Of a DNA stretch of 15,985 bases, positions 13,607 through 15,985 are shown piece by piece. The DNA is from CAZPMT01 sp964587655 (lineage in GTDB: Bacteria > Hydrogenedentota > Hydrogenedentia > Hydrogenedentales > SLHB01). Positions within the stretch are counted from its first letter, which is position 1. Each line of letters starts with the position of its first letter. The stretch lies in the NCBI GenBank assembly GCA_964587655.1, contig CAZPMT010000134.1, positions 1 to 15,985 of the forward strand, in the 5' to 3' direction. A program made the translations under genes and the position numbers. The notes beneath the pieces are model-generated. The model had not been told where the DNA came from and made no database searches. It saw nothing but the letters and a program-made list of their open reading frames with translations.

Positions 13607-14212
13607 TCATTCCTTCGGCGGTTCACATCTCCGGAGGTATTCGGAAATCGCTTTGTCGTAGCCTGCCGTACACGCGAACGCCTCCTGCGCAAGCCGGTAA
13701 CGTGTCGGAAACGTCACTTCGCCGTCATGCGCCCGCATCTCGTGAATCACGGTCGTGTAACGCGCGGGATTCACCACAACCGTAACGTAACGGAAGTTCT
13801 TTGCAGCGGAGCGGATCATGGCGGTCCCGCCGATGTCCGCCTGTTCGATGACCTCCTCGACGGTGATGCCCGGCTGCTCCATGACGTGGTCGAGGGGATG
13901 CAGGTTCACCGCCACCAAATCCACCCAAGCGTAGTTGAGCGCCTGCATCTGTTCGACGTGCAGCTTGTTGTCCCGGATACCCAGCAAGCCCGCGTGAACC
14001 CGCGGATGCAAAGACTTCACCCGCCCGTCAAGCATCTCGGACACGCCCGTGAAATCGGCGACGCTCATCGCCTCGATGCCCGCGCCCTGCAACACCTTGA
14101 GCGTCCCCGTAGTGCTGATGATCTCGACGTCAAACTCCCGCAGGACCCTCGCGAGTTCCACGACGGCGGTCTTGTCGTAGCAGCTCAGTATGGCCTTTTG
14201 TATTCTCGCCAT
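13607..14212 (-). CDS. purH: Stand-alone IMP cyclohydrolase (PurH N-terminal domain)
   Basis: A 201-residue protein matching only the N-terminal IMP cyclohydrolase (MGS-like) domain of PurH, which closes FAICAR to IMP. Motifs: ISTTGT near 34-39, MLDGRVKSLHPRVHAGLL, VAVNLHP, QADIGGTAMIRSAAKN and a C-terminal TAGYDKAISEYL. The domain looks complete and ends normally; the AICAR transformylase half (about 300 residues in the usual ~520-residue enzyme) is absent here, and purD follows 3 bases later. The transformylase must be encoded elsewhere or replaced by another enzyme type. The ATG at 14212 is preferred over the GTG at 14215 because AGGAGG lies 7 bases upstream. A possible -10 box TATTAT is at 14262-14267 (minus), without a clear -35. 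Confidence 0.9.
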   Translation of the reverse strand: MARIQKAILSCYDKTAVVELARVLREFDVEIISTTGTLKVLQGAGIEAMSVADFTGVSEMLDGRVKSLHPRVHAGLLGIRDNKLHVEQMQALNYAWVDLVAVNLHPLDHVMEQPGITVEEVIEQADIGGTAMIRSAAKNFRYVTVVVNPARYTTVIHEMRAHDGEVTFPTRYRLAQEAFACTAGYDKAISEYLRRCEPPKE

Positions 14213-14261
14213 CACATGCCCTCCTGTCCTTCCGCCCCGTATGGCAAGCGGATCGGAGATG

Positions 14262-14267
14262 ATAATA
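14262..14267 (-). promoter_or_regulatory. Possible -10 box for the purH-type/purD unit
   Basis: TATTAT on the minus strand, about 50 bases upstream of the ATG at 14212, is the only A/T-rich hexamer in the 129-base gap after the lipoprotein gene. A matching -35 is not convincing. I see no purine riboswitch or PurR-type palindrome in the gap. Confidence 0.25.
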
Positions 14268-14341
14268 GATCCATCCGAATCAGTCCAGGACTAAGGCTTG
14301 CCGGCAGCGGCGCCATCATGCACCGGCCTTGCACGACCCGG

Positions 14342-14857
14342 CTACCGCTTCGCCTTTTCGCCTTTGGCGCCGTCCCATTCGCCGCCGGCCCGGAAACGAT
14401 ATCGGTACAGGTCGCGGCCCGCGGTATCGGTGGCAATGCTCGCGCTCTCGGCTTCCGCTTCGACGACAGCGCCCTTGCGAGAGCTCTGGTACATCCGGTA
14501 CGCGTACTCGATGTAACCCTCATACCCGGGCTCATTGTCCCCCGTGCGCGTGACAGCCTTGACCTCCACCGGATAGAAGCTCTCGTAAACCTTCACTTCC
14601 TTGTAGTACTTGCCTTTCAGCTCGCCGTCCTGCTGAAACTTGACCTGGCCGTGCTGCGACTCGGTATTCATGCGCTTCATCTCGGCGCCGCCTACGGGCC
14701 CGAGACGCTCGAAGATCTTATCGGTCTCCGAGACCTGTCCCTCGGGCGGCTTCCTGATACCCCAGTCCGTCAGGACCTTGTTCATGACCCCGCCCTCAGG
14801 CGTCTCGCAGGAAATCAGCGCCATGCAGACCACAGCGATAATCAAAGCCTTTTTCAC
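14342..14857 (-). CDS. Small lipoprotein of unknown function
   Basis: A 171-residue protein with a lipoprotein signal peptide: two Lys at positions 2-3, a hydrophobic stretch, then the lipobox Leu14-Ile15-Ser16-Cys17 followed by Glu18. It should be lipidated at Cys17 and anchored to the outer or inner membrane. Mature residues ~75-150 read like a small beta-rich domain (GKYYKEVKVYESFYPVEVKA, YIEYAYRMYQ) followed by a basic tail. No family is recognised. The GTG at 14857 is chosen because AAAGGAGGT lies 5 bases upstream and the signal peptide begins there; the upstream in-frame ATG at 14902 would spoil the signal. It appears to be a single-gene unit with its own -10 box (14921-14926) and a 16-bp palindrome between promoter and ribosome site. 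Confidence 0.8.
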   Translation of the reverse strand: MKKALIIAVVCMALISCETPEGGVMNKVLTDWGIRKPPEGQVSETDKIFERLGPVGGAEMKRMNTESQHGQVKFQQDGELKGKYYKEVKVYESFYPVEVKAVTRTGDNEPGYEGYIEYAYRMYQSSRKGAVVEAEAESASIATDTAGRDLYRYRFRAGGEWDGAKGEKAKR

Positions 14858-14889
14858 GTAATACCTCCTTTGGACGTGTGTCATCCTGA

Positions 14890-14905
14890 GGCGTGCCGGC
14901 ACGCC
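14890..14905. promoter_or_regulatory. 16-bp perfect palindrome in the lipoprotein leader
   Basis: GGCGTGCC (14890-14897) is followed directly by its reverse complement GGCACGCC (14898-14905). It lies between the -10 box (14921-14926) and the ribosome site of the lipoprotein gene, a typical place for an operator. Having no loop, it is better as a DNA site than as an RNA hairpin. The adjoining TCATCCTGAG resembles a common intergenic repeat end, so a repeat remnant is an alternative. Confidence 0.4.
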
Positions 14906-14920
14906 ATGAATTGCAAAATC

Positions 14921-14926
14921 AGTATA
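14921..14926 (-). promoter_or_regulatory. -10 box of the lipoprotein promoter
   Basis: TATACT on the minus strand is a strong -10 match. The hexamer 17 bases upstream (TTCATT) is a poor -35. The leader to the GTG at 14857 would be about 57 bases. Confidence 0.4.
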
Positions 14927-14952
14927 GCACTCGTCCTCGTGCCAATGAAAGA

Positions 14953-14997
14953 CTACTCCGAGATCTCTCGAACTTCTTCTCGCAGATCAAGCGACAC
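14953..14997 (-). other. 14-codon frame overlapping the end of the MNT gene
   Basis: A GTG at 14997 opens a 14-codon frame (MSLDLREEVREISE if GTG is read as Met) overlapping the MNT stop by 11 bases. HEPN partner genes usually start by overlapping the end of their MNT gene, so this could be the stub of a lost HEPN gene. It is too short to prove; chance is quite possible. Nothing HEPN-like follows in the remaining 95 bases before the lipoprotein start. Confidence 0.15.
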
Positions 14998-15268
14998 GCT
15001 GAAGCTTCCCTTTTCTCTTAAGGTAATCGGTAAACAGGTTCGCTTCGTCGAGATCCACAAGGTCGACCGGACGCTGCAGAATATCCACGACGTCGCTCAT
15101 CGCCTCAAAGAACCGCTCCGGCGGCAATCCAGAGACGGCCAGGTCGATATCGGAACCTTCTCGCTCTTTCCCGTCCGCGACGGACCCAAAAACGAATACC
15201 TCGCGAGCCCCCGCCGCCTTCAAAGCATCGGCGGCCTGCCGCAGTAGACCTTGCGTCGTCTCCGTCAT
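14987..15268 (-). CDS. MNT-type minimal nucleotidyltransferase (MntA-like)
   Basis: A 93-residue protein of the minimal nucleotidyltransferase (MNT, DNA polymerase beta-like) fold. The signature FGSVADGKEREGSDIDLAV holds the GS motif and the two metal-binding Asp residues of the DxD. A third acidic position is likely Asp69/Asp72 in PVDLVDLDEA. MNT proteins usually pair with a HEPN RNase toxin and act as antitoxins, in known cases by adenylylating the toxin. Here no HEPN gene of normal size lies on either side. The ATG at 15268 has AGGAG 6 bases upstream and a strong promoter at 15302-15330. The gene may be an orphan antitoxin, a leftover of a decayed pair, or have a different partner elsewhere. 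Confidence 0.85.
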   Translation of the reverse strand: MTETTQGLLRQAADALKAAGAREVFVFGSVADGKEREGSDIDLAVSGLPPERFFEAMSDVVDILQRPVDLVDLDEANLFTDYLKRKGKLQRVA

Positions 15269-15301
15269 TTCGCACTCCTCTCTGAGCGCCCGCTCAATTG
15301 G

Positions 15302-15330
15302 AGTATAGAATCTTGGGTCCTGGAACTCAA
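15302..15330 (-). promoter_or_regulatory. Strong promoter of the MNT gene
   Basis: On the minus strand TTGAGT (15325-15330), a 17-base spacer and TATACT (15302-15307) form the best promoter in the window. The -35 box overlaps the stop region of the upstream alpha-galactosidase gene (stop at 15327-15329). The leader to the ATG at 15268 is about 28 bases and includes AGGAG. Confidence 0.6.
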
Positions 15331-15985
15331 TGACCCGCGGCAGTGCGATCGTGCGCCGGCTTTGCCGGCTTGTACCACAGGATCAACGAACCGGGCGCAT
15401 CGGGTATGGTCATCTCAAACGAGAGCAGGACATCTCCCTTGACGATCTTGGTCTCGGCGGTATCCTGGAATGTAATTTCATATTCCTGTTGCGCGTCGAT
15501 CCCTCGGAGTACAAATCGTGTCAACGCCTCCGCGCACTTCTCTCGCCTGAATACAACGGCGCATCCGGCATCCAGATCCCGCCGGTGGAATTGGTAGCCG
15601 TACCAATCTTCTTCGCGTGCGCTGTGCGAAAAGAGGGGGTGGAAATCGCCGAGCGTGTAGGGACGGATCTTCTTGTAGAGAACGACCGTTCGCGTCACCT
15701 GTTCTTCCGTGCCGGGGTCTGCGGTATTCAGAAGTCCCTTTGGATTGGAGACGGCGAGGATATTGCCGCCCGTCATCCCGCTGCGAAAGACGTACGACGG
15801 TTCATACCCGAAGTTGCCGCAGCCGTGCATGGGGACCCACCGAAACAGCCCGCCGTTCTGAAGCTGGTCCGCGGCGGGGTGCGGGCCCGAGCATTGGAGG
15901 TCGCTGTGCCACAGCGGCAGACCGCGTCTCATGGTCTCGATATCGATGCGGCGTCCCCCGCTCGCGCAGACGTCGATGAGAAGGC
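15327..15985 (-). CDS. GH36-like alpha-galactosidase, C-terminal part (5' end outside window)
   Basis: About 219 residues are present, open to the right edge, so the start and most of the barrel are missing. The first visible residues, LLIDVCASGGRRIDIETMRR, followed by GLPLWHSDLQC, match the GH36 pattern CxSGGxRxD followed by PxxWxSD; the Asp of WHSD is the likely acid/base by analogy with that family. Next comes FRWVPMHGCG, comparable to the strand-8 region. The last ~120 residues look like the C-terminal beta-sandwich (FSHSAREEDWYGYQFHR, then a DxxGxLILWYK-like end). GH36 enzymes hydrolyse alpha-1,6-galactosides such as melibiose and raffinose. Location cannot be judged without the N-terminus. 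The last codons are rich in Ala/His and probably disordered. The stop overlaps the MNT promoter. Confidence 0.8.
   Translation of the reverse strand, partial: LLIDVCASGGRRIDIETMRRGLPLWHSDLQCSGPHPAADQLQNGGLFRWVPMHGCGNFGYEPSYVFRSGMTGGNILAVSNPKGLLNTADPGTEEQVTRTVVLYKKIRPYTLGDFHPLFSHSAREEDWYGYQFHRRDLDAGCAVVFRREKCAEALTRFVLRGIDAQQEYEITFQDTAETKIVKGDVLLSFEMTIPDAPGSLILWYKPAKPAHDRTAAGH

Noticed and set aside
14910..14945. Possible sigma-54 site (TTGGCACG on the minus strand)
   Set aside because: The GC element does not fall 10 bases after the GG, so the -24/-12 spacing fails.
13208..15247. Open frame of 679 codons on the plus strand
   Set aside because: It lies antisense to purD, the IMP cyclohydrolase, the lipoprotein and the MNT gene, all with clear family motifs and ribosome sites. 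Its translation is rich in Arg, His and Leu and has no recognisable domain. It is a shadow of GC-rich codon use.
1..15985. Search for tRNA, rRNA, CRISPR array, transposase, integrase and phage genes
   Set aside because: None seen by reading. Repeats present are isolated palindromes rather than regularly spaced arrays.

Overview
The window is GC-rich bacterial DNA, densely coding on both strands, with mostly strong AGGAGG-type ribosome sites and occasional GTG and TTG starts. An LpxH-type lipid A hydrolase, a lipoprotein and a secreted sugar-active protein point to a diderm (Gram-negative-type) cell. The mix of TIM-barrel sugar isomerase, glycoside-hydrolase-like proteins, a large Ser/Thr kinase with helical repeats and several short palindromes resembles uncultured PVC/FCB-type lineages (Planctomycetes or Hydrogenedentes style). 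That placement is an impression, not a proof. I see no rRNA, tRNA, CRISPR array, transposase or phage gene.

Layout. 1-246: non-coding, with a 9-bp stem-loop and a promoter. 247-2269 (+): a sugar phosphate isomerase/epimerase-like protein, then a GT4-type glycosyltransferase that looks leaderless. 2270-2555: non-coding, with a perfect 37-bp inverted repeat. 2556-6301 (+): a secreted glycoside-hydrolase-like protein whose stop codon overlaps the start of a membrane-anchored helical-repeat protein ending in a Ser/Thr kinase domain. 6314-10111 (-): an apparent five-gene operon, in transcription order a J-like protein without HPD, an uncharacterised helical protein, a PHP-domain phosphoesterase, signal peptidase I and an LpxH-like hydrolase. 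The last three are chained by 4-base overlaps. 10112-10497: a divergent intergenic region with promoters and a 31-bp perfect palindrome of the widespread 'GTCATTCCCGCGAAAGCGGGAAT' type. 10498-12323 (+): a membrane TPR protein, then a response regulator whose diguanylate cyclase domain has lost its active-site signature but keeps the inhibitory RxxD site. 12320-14212 (-): purD preceded by a stand-alone IMP cyclohydrolase (the N-terminal half of PurH). 14342-14857 (-): a small lipoprotein. 14987-15268 (-): an MNT-type minimal nucleotidyltransferase without an obvious HEPN partner. 15327-15985 (-): the C-terminal part of a GH36-like alpha-galactosidase that runs off the window.

How the genes may work together. 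The flanks (isomerase, glycoside-hydrolase-like protein, alpha-galactosidase) suggest carbohydrate use. The central minus-strand operon joins protein export and lipid A synthesis to two proteins I cannot name. The kinase and the degenerate GGDEF response regulator suggest signalling. The most unusual items are the HPD-less J-like protein with its coupled unknown partner, the reversed-order repeat/kinase protein, the probable c-di-GMP receptor, the split PurH and two promoters that place +1 on the start codon. I found no single system that I can call clearly new.
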